NCBI RefSeq assembly: GCF_900111175.1
Contig: NZ_FOGI01000002.1
Span: 170,022 to 234,021, forward strand
From: Actinokineospora terrae
GTDB taxonomy: Bacteria > Actinomycetota > Actinomycetes > Mycobacteriales > Pseudonocardiaceae
Direction of reading: 5' to 3'
DNA: 64,000 nt
The position numbers and the translations under genes were made by a program. Position 1 is the first letter of the stretch, and every line of letters begins with the position of its first letter. Of the stretch, positions 40,695 through 48,165 are shown in pieces. The notes under the pieces are model-generated. The model did no database searches and was not told the origin of the DNA. It saw nothing but the letters and a program-made list of their open reading frames with translations.

Positions 40695-41495
40695 CTAGCG
40701 CCACGGGCGTTCGCGGGCGGCCGCGAGGACGGGGCCGCGGACGAACAGGACCGTGATCCGGGTTCCTGTGCCCGCGACGAGCACGGGGCCGCCCAGGTGG
40801 AACGACGGGATGGAGCGGCAGACCGGGCGGGTGAGGCTCAGGGTGGTGCGGTTGCCGTCGTCGAAGGTGATGACGACAACCCTTCGGTGACCTGGCACTG
40901 TCGTGCTCTCGCCGGGGCGCCAGTCGCCGGGCCCCGCGCGGCCGACGCGCCTGGCCCAGCGGGGGATGCCGACGAGTGCGCCGAAACCGAAGCCGCAGAA
41001 CGTCAGCAGCAGGAGCACGATCAGGAAGAGGCCCAGCACCGGGGTTTCGTGGGGCATCCCGGTGATCTGGAAGTCGGTGGGGTCGTCCGGGTCGTACACG
41101 ATGTCGACCCTGGCCCCGTCTTCGATCAGCTTGTCGTCCGGTCCGCGATAAGACCGGGTCAGCTCCCTGCCTCCCGCCGAGTACTCGACGTCGTAAACCG
41201 CGTCGCGTGGCTTGGGCCCCTTGCGGGGAACGTGCACGAACACGGTGCCCTCGGTGTGCGTCCCGTCGCGCAGCAGCGACTCGGCGTGGGCACTGGGCGC
41301 CTGGTAGAGCACCACGGAGAGGACCACGCAGACCACGGCGACCAGGCCGATGATCAGCGCGCGCCACAGCAAGCGGCGCACCGCCTTGGACGCGATCCCG
41401 CCGTCCGGCGGGGGCCCGGTCCAGCGCTCGTCGATGTCGTCCAGCTTTCGGTGCAACAGCGAGGTCAACGACAGCCGCCGGACCTTGTCGACCAT
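40695..41495 (-). CDS. DUF3592-like membrane protein, copy 2
   Basis: A 266-residue paralogue of the previous gene: VRRLSLTSLLHRKLDDID start, TM1 (about 43-63), outer domain with GTVFVHVPRKG, VYDVEYSAGGRELTRSY and VDIVYDPDDPTDFQI, TM2 (about 150-175), and a C-domain with VVVITFDDGNRTTLSLTRPV and ITVLFVRGPVLAAARERPW. Both genes share the GGGGAGGGGA Shine-Dalgarno and the RRLSL N-terminal motif, so they arose by tandem duplication. A 154-base gap separates them and each may have its own promoter. Confidence 0.75.
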   Translation of the reverse strand: MVDKVRRLSLTSLLHRKLDDIDERWTGPPPDGGIASKAVRRLLWRALIIGLVAVVCVVLSVVLYQAPSAHAESLLRDGTHTEGTVFVHVPRKGPKPRDAVYDVEYSAGGRELTRSYRGPDDKLIEDGARVDIVYDPDDPTDFQITGMPHETPVLGLFLIVLLLLTFCGFGFGALVGIPRWARRVGRAGPGDWRPGESTTVPGHRRVVVITFDDGNRTTLSLTRPVCRSIPSFHLGGPVLVAGTGTRITVLFVRGPVLAAARERPWR

Positions 41496-41595
41496 GGTGC
41501 TCCCCTCCCCCGGATGAGGCGCACCTTGCCACAACGGAGAACCGCGCATCCGGCGATGATCAGCAGGTTCCGCTGTTCGCGTGCCGTGGGGTACT

Positions 41596-41639
41596 CCGAA
41601 CGCCAGAGGCGCCCGGGTCGGGGCGCCTCTGGCGTTCGG
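41596..41639. terminator. very strong hairpin terminator after the M23 peptidase gene
   Basis: A perfect 19-base stem (41596-41614 with 41621-41639, arms beginning CCGAACGCCAGAGG and ending in TCTGGCGTTCGG) closes a six-base loop. It starts six bases after the minus-strand stop at 41645. Confidence 0.9.
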
Positions 41640-41644
41640 TGGGG

Positions 41645-42862
41645 TCAGCAGTTCGGGATGGTGGCGGTGGTGCTGATCAGGGAGGCGGCGACGTAGTCGG
41701 TGTCGGTGAGGCGGTACCAGGTGGTGTTGTTGTTGACCGCGCTGCCGGTGGTCTTGCAGCTGAGGGCGAGGGCGCGGCCGTTGGGGGCGGTGTACATGGT
41801 GGAACTGGCGGAGGTGTTGGTGTTGTAGCGGACGTTGGCGCCGTTGGAGGAGCTCACGGTGGCGGCGTAGGGGCCGTTGCCGGTGTAGCGGCCGTAGTTG
41901 TAGAGGGTGCCGCCGTCCTGGACCTTGGTGTTGCCGTGGGTGGCGTAGCCGTCGTAGTTGGAGCCGTTGGTGTGGAAGGTCCAGCCGCCGATGGTCTTGC
42001 CGATGACCGACTCGAAGGCGAGGTTGTTGCGGTCGCCGGAGCGGAGGGTGAAGTGGACGTGCGCGCCGTTGGCGCTACCGCCGCAGACGGTGTTGGTGCC
42101 AGCGGTGCCCAGGGAGTAGCCGAGGTCGACCGAGGTGCCGTCCGCGGGGAAGTTGCTGCGCTGGTTGAGGTGGTAGTAGCCGGTGGTGTAACCGTTGGCG
42201 TGCACGATGAGGATCAAAGCGGTCTGGTTCGAACCAGCGTCGACGCACGCGCGGTAGATCTTGCCTGCCGCCGCGGCGCGGACCTCGGTGCCGCTGCCGC
42301 CGAAGTCCAGCGAGCTGTAGAGCGAGCCCGAGCCGTCGTTGGCGTGCGGGCCGCCGCCCCAGCCGACGTTGCTGGACGCGTTGACCGGCAACGCGAGCCC
42401 GGTCTCGACGGAGCGAGCCGCGGCACCCGGTCCCGCCGCGGCGTGGTTCTGCTTGAACAGGCCCTTCTCGTCCGCGCTGACAACGGAATCCGGCGCCTGC
42501 CGGGTCAGCGCGACGAAGGTGTCACTGCCCAGGACACCCACCTGCCAACGCCCGGCGACCCGGTGCGCGACGTACAGACTGGCGTCGGGCGCGTGGACGG
42601 CGGCATCGCCCGGGATCGTGGCCGCGCCGAACGACCAGTCGGACGCCTCGCGCCGCGGCTCGACGACGGCGTGCCGGGCCAGCGCGGCCACACCGCGTTG
42701 TGCGGCAACGGCGGGACCGCGCTCGGCGAGGAGGGTGTCGGTGACGCTGTCGGCGAGCCCGGCCTGCTGGCCGGCCTCGGCGGAGAAGGGGACGAACGCC
42801 ACGGCGGCCGCGGCGGCCGCCAGGGCGATCGCGGTGGCACGGCGACGATGGGGACGTGTCAT
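41645..42862 (-). CDS. secreted M23 (beta-lytic/LytM-like) metallopeptidase with C-terminal SH3-like domain
   Basis: A 405-residue cell-wall hydrolase. The signal peptide spans about 1-30 (RRRATAIALAAAAAAVAFVPFSAEA). A linker/pro-region (about 31-150) precedes the M23 domain: WGGGPHANDGSGSLYSSLDFGG supplies His and Asp zinc ligands and GAHVHFTLRSG the catalytic HxH, the pattern of beta-lytic/LasA-type endopeptidases. The last 70 residues (GPYAATVSSSNGANVRYNTNT, YTAPNGRALALSC) resemble an SH3 domain for wall binding. GGAG lies eight bases before ATG 42862. A long G/C-rich leader precedes it. Confidence 0.87.
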   Translation of the reverse strand: MTRPHRRRATAIALAAAAAAVAFVPFSAEAGQQAGLADSVTDTLLAERGPAVAAQRGVAALARHAVVEPRREASDWSFGAATIPGDAAVHAPDASLYVAHRVAGRWQVGVLGSDTFVALTRQAPDSVVSADEKGLFKQNHAAAGPGAAARSVETGLALPVNASSNVGWGGGPHANDGSGSLYSSLDFGGSGTEVRAAAAGKIYRACVDAGSNQTALILIVHANGYTTGYYHLNQRSNFPADGTSVDLGYSLGTAGTNTVCGGSANGAHVHFTLRSGDRNNLAFESVIGKTIGGWTFHTNGSNYDGYATHGNTKVQDGGTLYNYGRYTGNGPYAATVSSSNGANVRYNTNTSASSTMYTAPNGRALALSCKTTGSAVNNNTTWYRLTDTDYVAASLISTTATIPNC

Positions 42863-43090
42863 GTGGTGGTCTCCGGACGCAGGGTGGACACCGAACCCCG
42901 GGCACGGGCCGGTGATCGCCACCCGCACCGCGGCTCGTTCCCGCGGGGACTCGCGGGAGCCCGAAAGCTAGCCGGCGACCTCGGGCGACCTCAATGGTTT
43001 GGTTACGCGTCGGCGGTGGTCGTTGTTACCAACCGAAACCGCAGGTCAGCGGGCATGTTGGGAAACAGTTGTTCACTTTGCGCGCGCCCC
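42863..43090 (-). promoter_or_regulatory. long structured 5' leader/promoter region of the M23 gene; possible riboswitch
   Basis: About 230 bases without a gene. On the minus strand the part nearest the ATG contains GGTCGCCGGCTAGC, several complementary GC blocks and CCGTGCCCGGGGTTCGGTG. c-di-AMP (ydaO-type) riboswitches commonly precede actinobacterial cell-wall hydrolase genes, and this leader has the right size and position, but I cannot confirm the conserved core by eye. Treat it as a candidate only. Confidence 0.3.
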
Positions 43091-43124
43091 AGTGCCCCCG
43101 GCTAAGCGGTCAGCCGGGGGCACT
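43091..43124. terminator. strong hairpin terminator after the aminotransferase
   Basis: A perfect 13-base stem AGTGCCCCCGGCT/AGCCGGGGGCACT closes an eight-base loop, 41 bases past the minus-strand stop at 43165. It marks the end of the biosynthetic transcription unit. No U-tract. Confidence 0.87.
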
Positions 43125-43164
43125 ACGGTGTGGCGAGCGGGACTGGGTGGAGTTCCGTGTCCGA

Positions 43165-44244
43165 CTAGCGGGGTGGGATGGGGCGGAGCCAGCCCTCGGG
43201 GGCGGGGGTGCGGCCGTGTTGGACGTCGACCAGGGCCTTGCGGAGGGCGGTGGTGACCGGGCCGGGGGTGCCGTTGCCGATGAGCCAGTGGCCGTCGGTG
43301 TCGTGGACGCGGCCGACCGGGGTGACGACGGCGGCGGTGCCGCAGGCGAAGGTCTCGGTGATGCGGCCGGACAGCGACTCCTCGCGCCACTGGTCGACGG
43401 AGACGCGTTCCTCGCTGACCGGGTAGCCGAGGCCCGCGGCGAGGGTCAGGAGCGAGTCGCGGGTGACGCCGGGCAGCAGGGTGCCGGTGAGGGCGGGGGT
43501 GACGACCTCCGGGCCCGAGGCGCCCTGGCGGACGAAGAACATGTTCATGCCGCCCATCTCCTCGATCCACCTGCGCTCGAGCGCGTCGAGCCAGACGACC
43601 TGCTGGCAGCCCGCTTCCCGGGCGAGCCGCTGGGCGACGAACGACGGCCCGTAGTTGGCCGCGCACTTCACATCGCCCGTGCCGCCGGGGACCGCCCTGG
43701 TGTGGGTGCGGCCGACGAGGACCGAGACGGGGGCGAACGGGTCGGTGCCGAAGAAGCCGCCCGCGACGAAGGCCATGAGCAGGAACAGGTACTCCCCGGA
43801 CGGCCGCAGCATCAGGTTGGGCTCGGTGGCGAACATCAGCGGCCGCAGGTAGATGCTCAGGTCGGGGTCGTCGGAGAGCAGGTGCTGGTCGAGGCCGACC
43901 AGGTCGTCGACCGCCGCCAGGAACAGCTCCTCCGGCAGTTCCGGCATCTCCAGCCGCCTGGCCGAGGCGCGGAAGCGGGTGGCGTTGCGGTCGGGGCGGA
44001 ACACCGCGACCGATCCGTCGACCTGGCGGTGCGCCTTGAGGCCCTCGAAGATCACCTGGGCGTAGTGCAGGCCGATGGTGGCCGGGTGCAGCGGCAGCGC
44101 GGTGAGCGGGCCGACCCGCCGGTCGTGCCAGCCGTCGACGGGGTTCCAGGCCAGGGTGACCATGTGGTCGGTGAACGCGTCCCCGTGGCCGGGCCGGGTG
44201 GGTGCCTGGGTCGGCAGGGGCGTGGGGGTCAGCTCCAGCGTCAT
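43165..44244 (-). CDS. ilvE: branched-chain amino acid aminotransferase (class IV PLP)
   Basis: A 359-residue fold-type IV aminotransferase that interconverts Leu/Ile/Val or related amino acids with their 2-oxo acids. The PLP lysine is in GDVKCAANYG; phosphate- and substrate-binding segments are HYAQVIFEGLKAHR, FRPDRNATRF, RRWIEEMGGMNMFFV and ITETFACGTAAVV. Length and motifs are those of full BCAT-II. AAGGAG precedes ATG 44244. It is last in a unit with the carbamoyltransferase and NTF2-like fusion, next to an NRPS, so supply of a branched or non-proteinogenic residue is likely. The symbol marks the family; a cluster-specific duplicate of housekeeping ilvE is probable. Confidence 0.9.
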   Translation of the reverse strand: MTLELTPTPLPTQAPTRPGHGDAFTDHMVTLAWNPVDGWHDRRVGPLTALPLHPATIGLHYAQVIFEGLKAHRQVDGSVAVFRPDRNATRFRASARRLEMPELPEELFLAAVDDLVGLDQHLLSDDPDLSIYLRPLMFATEPNLMLRPSGEYLFLLMAFVAGGFFGTDPFAPVSVLVGRTHTRAVPGGTGDVKCAANYGPSFVAQRLAREAGCQQVVWLDALERRWIEEMGGMNMFFVRQGASGPEVVTPALTGTLLPGVTRDSLLTLAAGLGYPVSEERVSVDQWREESLSGRITETFACGTAAVVTPVGRVHDTDGHWLIGNGTPGPVTTALRKALVDVQHGRTPAPEGWLRPIPPR

Positions 44245-44264
44245 CTGCGGGCTCCTTGTCGGGT

Positions 44265-44933
44265 CTACGCCAGCGGCGCGAAGTAGTAGGTGATGCGGCG
44301 GGCGACGCGGCCGTCGGCGGCGAGTTCGAGGAACTCGGCGAACCGCAGGTGGACCTCGTCGCCGGTGCGCAGCAGGCCGTGGAACTCGCCGTGCACGGCG
44401 ACGTCGCGGCCGGTGGCGAGGACGGCGGTGAGGGTGTGCGCGCCGGAGCGGATCGAGCGGACCTCCCGGTAGAAGGTGGCGAGCCCGGCGTGGCCGACCC
44501 ACGGCTGGTAGCCGGGCCGGGTGTAGACGCAGTCCTCGGTGAACAGGGCGAGCAGGCCCTCGACGTCGTCGGCGTCCACGCGGTCGTACACGGCCCTGGC
44601 GAGCGCGGCGCCGTCGACGGCCTGGTCGGTGGTGGTCATGGTCTTGCTCCATTCGACGCGGGGTTCGTCGGCGAGGGCGTAGGTGGCGCAGACGACGGCG
44701 GCGCGCGCGGCGGCCAGCGACCGGGCCATCGCCGCGCGGCGGGCCGAGGAGCCGGGGGGTTCGCTGCGCGCGCTTTCGACGGACGCGGCGGCGATCGCGG
44801 CCGACTCGGCCAGGCACAGCACGGTCTCGTCGAGCGGGTCGGCGCGGTCGCTCACCGCGCGGACGGCCTCGATCAAGCCGTCGAGCAGCCACAGCCTCGG
44901 GGGCCCGTCCAGTCGCGGGTGCGTGGTCGACAT
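44265..44933 (-). CDS. helical domain fused to NTF2/SnoaL-like domain protein
   Basis: A 222-residue protein in one open frame. Residues 1-95 are a helical Ala/Glu-rich domain (LWLLDGLIEAVRAVSDRADPLDE, AESAAIAAASVESARSE, RSLAAARAAVVCATYALAD). Residues 99-222 are an NTF2/SnoaL-like cone (ALARAVYDRVDADDVEGLLALFTEDCVYTRPGYQPWVG, LATFYREVRSIRSGAHTL, VHGEFHGLL). An internal ATG at 44639 has GGAG seven bases upstream, so the NTF2 domain may also be made separately. The start codon overlaps the carbamoyltransferase stop (TGATG). NTF2-like proteins in biosynthetic clusters often act as isomerases, cyclases or hydrolases. Confidence 0.65.
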   Translation of the reverse strand: MSTTHPRLDGPPRLWLLDGLIEAVRAVSDRADPLDETVLCLAESAAIAAASVESARSEPPGSSARRAAMARSLAAARAAVVCATYALADEPRVEWSKTMTTTDQAVDGAALARAVYDRVDADDVEGLLALFTEDCVYTRPGYQPWVGHAGLATFYREVRSIRSGAHTLTAVLATGRDVAVHGEFHGLLRTGDEVHLRFAEFLELAADGRVARRITYYFAPLA

Positions 44934-45835
44934 CAGTCGTCCCTGCCGGTGACGCACCACTCCAGGACGGCCATGGCGATGGTCATCTTGTGGTGGGCCT
45001 GGCGCCAGGCGCGGCTGCGCTTGCCGTCGAGCACCCCGTCGGTGACCTCCTGGCCGCGGACGGCGGGCAGGTCGTGCAGGAAGATCGTCCCGTCGTGCGA
45101 GACCCGCTCCAGCAGCGCTTCGTCCACTTGGTACGGCGTGAACACGGTGAGCCAGTCCGGGTCCGCTTTGGACACTCCCATCGTCTGCCACCGGCTGGTG
45201 TAGACGGCGTCCACGGCCTCGGGGAGCGCGTCGAGGTCGTGGTGCTGGGTGATGCCCGACGGCTTGTCCGCCAGCACGTCGTCGGGCACGCCGTAGCCGG
45301 GCGGGGTCACGACGGTGAAGGTCAGGCCGGGGGTCAGTTCGGCGGCGCGCACGAGGGCGGCGGCGGTGCTGTTGCCCTCGCCGATGTAGAGCAGGTGCCT
45401 GCCGGAGAGGTCGCCGAACTCCTCGCGGAGGGTGGCGATGTCGGCCAGGGCCTGGGTCGGGTGTTCGAACCGGGTGAGCGCGTTGACGACGGCGATGTCG
45501 GCCTTGGCCAGCTCGCGCAGTTCGGCGATGTCGCCGTTGGTGCGCACGACCAACGCGTCGAGGTAGCCGGACAGGACCCTGGCCGTGTCCGCCAGCGTCT
45601 CGCCGGTGGTGAGTTGGAGGTCGTCGGGCCCGTAGGTGATGACCTGGGCGCCGAGCCTGGTCGCCGCGCGCCAGAACGAGGTCCTGGTCCGCGTGGACGA
45701 CTTCCGGAAGTAGACGCCGACCGCGCGCCCGGCCAGGGCCGAGGAGCGCTCGCCCGCGCCGAACGCGACGGCCCGGCCGGTCAGCGCGTCGACGTCGGCG
45801 GTCGTGAGGTCGTCGAGCGAAATCACACTCCGCAT
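44933..45835 (-). CDS. ornithine carbamoyltransferase-like enzyme with altered substrate site
   Basis: A 300-residue transcarbamoylase. Carbamoyl phosphate motif is KSSTRTRTSF, and HPTQALADI and LPAVRGQEV are in place. The amino-acid side differs from true OTCase: the SMG-loop, VYTDVWxSMG in OTCase, reads VYTSRWQTMG, so the Asp that holds ornithine is replaced, and HCLP is HDLP. This suggests a different amine, such as a diamino acid made for the NRPS. It lies in a unit with an NTF2-like fusion and a BCAT, not with arginine genes. GGGGTGGGAC precedes ATG 45835. Confidence 0.8.
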   Translation of the reverse strand: MRSVISLDDLTTADVDALTGRAVAFGAGERSSALAGRAVGVYFRKSSTRTRTSFWRAATRLGAQVITYGPDDLQLTTGETLADTARVLSGYLDALVVRTNGDIAELRELAKADIAVVNALTRFEHPTQALADIATLREEFGDLSGRHLLYIGEGNSTAAALVRAAELTPGLTFTVVTPPGYGVPDDVLADKPSGITQHHDLDALPEAVDAVYTSRWQTMGVSKADPDWLTVFTPYQVDEALLERVSHDGTIFLHDLPAVRGQEVTDGVLDGKRSRAWRQAHHKMTIAMAVLEWCVTGRDD

Positions 45836-45887
45836 GTCTGTCCCACCCCTGCGTTGGAGGTCACCTGTGCCCGCTCAGTGTCGGTCG

Positions 45888-45916
45888 GCCGGGGGCGCCC
45901 GGGAGGCGCCCCCGGC
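45888..45916. terminator. hairpin terminator between MFS and carbamoyltransferase genes
   Basis: A perfect 12-base stem GCCGGGGGCGCC/GGCGCCCCCGGC with a five-base loop begins seven bases past the MFS stop on the minus strand. It should end or attenuate the NRPS-exporter transcript and make the OTC-NTF2-BCAT genes a separate or less expressed unit. Confidence 0.82.
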
Positions 45917-45922
45917 GGCAGG

Positions 45923-47182
45923 TCATGGGCAGTTCGCCGCGGCGGTGCTGCCGTCGAGGCGCAGGTCGCGCACGTGCGGGCGGGACAGGGCGAAGCAGAG
46001 CAGCGCGGCGAAGCAGAGGCCGAACGCGGTGGTGGCCGTCGCCAGGCTGGTCACCTTGGCGAGGAACCCGAAGGCGGCCATGGCGACCGGGGCGAGTCCG
46101 TCGTCGGTGACGCTGAGGATCGCGCTGGCCCGGCCGACGTACTCCTCGTCCACCGTGGCCTGGAAAGCTCCGGACAGCAGCGGGGAGGCCAGACCCGCGA
46201 CGACGCCGACGACGACCATCGCGCCCATGGTGACCGCGTACGACGCGAAGCCGACGAGTACCAGTGCCGCCGCTTGGGCCAGCAGCAACAGCAGTGCCGC
46301 GCGGAGTGGGCGGGCGGGGCGCCACTTCATGGCCACCGCCGTGCCCGCGGCGGCGCCGACGCCGATGGCGCCGGAGAGCCAGCCGAGGCCCGCCGCGCCC
46401 CAGCTGTTGGCGCTGACGTGCAGTGCCAGGCCGATGGACAGGACCGGGGAGACGAACACGTTCAGGCCGGACAGGGTGATCACCAGGTCGCGCACCCTGG
46501 GTGTGCGGCGCAGGTAGTCCAGGCCGTCGCGGACGTCGGCGCGGACGGAGACGCCGGTCGACTTCGCCCTGGGCCAGCGGGGGCGGACCAGGACGAGCAC
46601 GACCAGGATCACCGCGAACGACAGCGCGTCGGTGAGCATCGCCCCGCCGAGCCCGTACCCGGCGACGAGCAGCCCGCCGATCGGGGCGCCGAGCACGCCC
46701 GCGAACCGGCTGATGAGCTGGCGGAGCGCGGAGAGCCGGACGAGCTGGTCCTTGGGCACCAGCTGCCGGGGGAACGAGCTGCACGCGGGCCCGTAGAAGG
46801 CGTCCGCGACCCCGAAGAGGAACCCGACGGTGATCAGCAGCCCCGCGGACACCCCTTGCGCGGCCAGGACGGCCAGGGCACCCGCGAGCACCACGATCCT
46901 GGCGACATCACTGGTGATCATCATCCGCCGGGCGTCGAGCCGGTCGGTGAGCGCGCCACCGAGCAGCATCAGCAGCGCCCGGGGCAGGGTGGCGCAGGCG
47001 AGGACGAGCCCAGCCAGCCCCGCGTCCCCGAGCTGGGCGGCGGTGTAGGCGAGGGCGACGAACCAGATCTCATCCCCGATCTGCGACACCCCGTTGGCGA
47101 ACGCATACCCCAGCGTGGCGGTGTCCCGCCACAACGGCGGAGCACTCCGCCCGGTCGACGATACCGGCGTGGACGTGGTCAC
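45923..47182 (-). CDS. MFS transporter, probable peptide/drug exporter
   Basis: A 419-residue permease with about twelve membrane helices and the MFS loop 2-3 motif (GGALTDRLDARRMM) near residue 74. The layout WRDTATLGYAFANGVSQIGDEIWFVALAY, then FLFGVADAFYGPACSSFPRQLV, resembles the MFS_3/enterobactin exporter (EntS) group, which exports siderophores and other NRPS products. GTG 47182 is coupled by GTGA overlap to the small ORF that follows NRPS-1, and GGAAGAGG lies six bases upstream. It is probably the export and self-protection gene of the NRPS pathway. Confidence 0.88.
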   Translation of the reverse strand: MTTSTPVSSTGRSAPPLWRDTATLGYAFANGVSQIGDEIWFVALAYTAAQLGDAGLAGLVLACATLPRALLMLLGGALTDRLDARRMMITSDVARIVVLAGALAVLAAQGVSAGLLITVGFLFGVADAFYGPACSSFPRQLVPKDQLVRLSALRQLISRFAGVLGAPIGGLLVAGYGLGGAMLTDALSFAVILVVLVLVRPRWPRAKSTGVSVRADVRDGLDYLRRTPRVRDLVITLSGLNVFVSPVLSIGLALHVSANSWGAAGLGWLSGAIGVGAAAGTAVAMKWRPARPLRAALLLLLAQAAALVLVGFASYAVTMGAMVVVGVVAGLASPLLSGAFQATVDEEYVGRASAILSVTDDGLAPVAMAAFGFLAKVTSLATATTAFGLCFAALLCFALSRPHVRDLRLDGSTAAANCP

Positions 47183-47382
47183 GTGCGCACCTCTTCCGAG
47201 AAAGGAGCCCCGATACGGGACTGGAGCACCGCACCGAGCGGCGCTGGACCAGCCGACCGCGGGCACCCCGCGGTGGCCTCGTGCGGTCGAATCGAGCTGT
47301 GGTGGTGAGGCGACGGGTTCCGGTGTTCGGCGGCGATCTCGGGGGAGCCGGCCAGGTGGACGACCAAGGAGATCACGGTCAT
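47179..47382 (-). CDS. 67-aa ORF: decayed duplicate of the NRPS-1 thioesterase tail
   Basis: An open frame fully embedded in the operon: its ATG overlaps the NRPS-1 stop (ATGA) and its stop overlaps the MFS start (GTGA). Its C-terminal 35 residues align with the end of the NRPS-1 thioesterase: HEATAG...[10 protein letters not shown]...[11 protein letters not shown] against HEIATGH...DPAPLAAIA...[11 protein letters not shown]. The catalytic His (TGH) is Cys here (AGC). The DNA on either side of the two stops is also similar. It is thus a remnant of a duplicated or second thioesterase, kept as a coupling ORF. Whether the peptide is functional is unknown. Confidence 0.65.
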   Translation of the reverse strand: MTVISLVVHLAGSPEIAAEHRNPSPHHHSSIRPHEATAGCPRSAGPAPLGAVLQSRIGAPFSEEVRT

Positions 47383-48165
47383 GTCCGCACCTGCTCCGGG
47401 ACAGGTGCGCCGAGGTGGGGCCGGAGCGCCGCGGCGATTGCCGCGAGGGGGGCGGGGTCGGTCATTCGCAGGTGTCCGGTGGCGATCTCGTGGGTGTGGA
47501 GCGCGCCGGTGATGTGTGGGTGCCAGCGGTTGAGGGGTGGGCCTTGGGGGTGGTTCTCGGTGGCGACGAACAGGTGTAGGTCGCCGGTGAAGCGGGAGGG
47601 GGTGAAGGTGTCCATGAGGTGGGCGTGGTTGGTGGCGGCGGTGGCCAGGGCGGTGACCTCGGCGGGGGTGAGCATGGCGAGGACGGGGTTGGCGCGGCGG
47701 GCTTCGGTGGTCAGGTCATAAGGGGTGGTGGGCCAGGTGTGGTCGGTGGGGGGTTCGCCGATGAGGATGGCGAGGGTTTCGTCCGGGGTGACGGGGGCGG
47801 TGATGCCCGGAGGGACGGGGTAGGCGTCGAGGGCGGCCAGGAGGGCGACGTCCTCGCCGGTTGCTTGTAGGTGGGTTGCCATGGCGTGGGCTACCAGGCC
47901 GCCGAAGGACCAGCCGAGGAGGTGGTAGGGGCCGTGGGGTTGGACGGTGCGGATGGCGCGGAGGTAGCGGTCGGCGACCTCGTCGATGGAGCCGGGCAGG
48001 CCGGGTTCGGTGGGGACCGAGGTCTGGAGGCCGTACAGCGGGCTGTCGAGGTGCCGCAGCAGACCCGAGTACGACCAGCTGATGCCCGTGGCGGGATGCA
48101 CGCAGAACAGCGGCGCGCCCACTCCCCCGGTCCGCAGCGGCAGCAGCACGCCAAGGCCGCCGTCG
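47379..48165 (-). other. NRPS-1 type I thioesterase domain
   Basis: C-terminal alpha/beta-hydrolase release domain: LFCVHPATG start, [13 protein letters not shown] with Ser4201, [12 protein letters not shown] with the acid, and [13 protein letters not shown] with the catalytic His. Ends EQVRT. Its last about 110 bases are echoed in the following 67-aa ORF. Confidence 0.9.

Noticed and set aside
39729..41644. A toxin-immunity pair in the tandem membrane proteins
   Set aside because: Both are paralogues of the same fold with similar size; no toxin motif or secretion tag is visible.
44933..45835. Housekeeping argF
   Set aside because: Not beside arginine genes and the ornithine-binding Asp and Cys are replaced.
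47179..47382. MbtH-like accessory protein, since a short ORF follows the NRPS
   Set aside because: No NxExQxSxWP motif; the C-terminus aligns with the thioesterase end instead.
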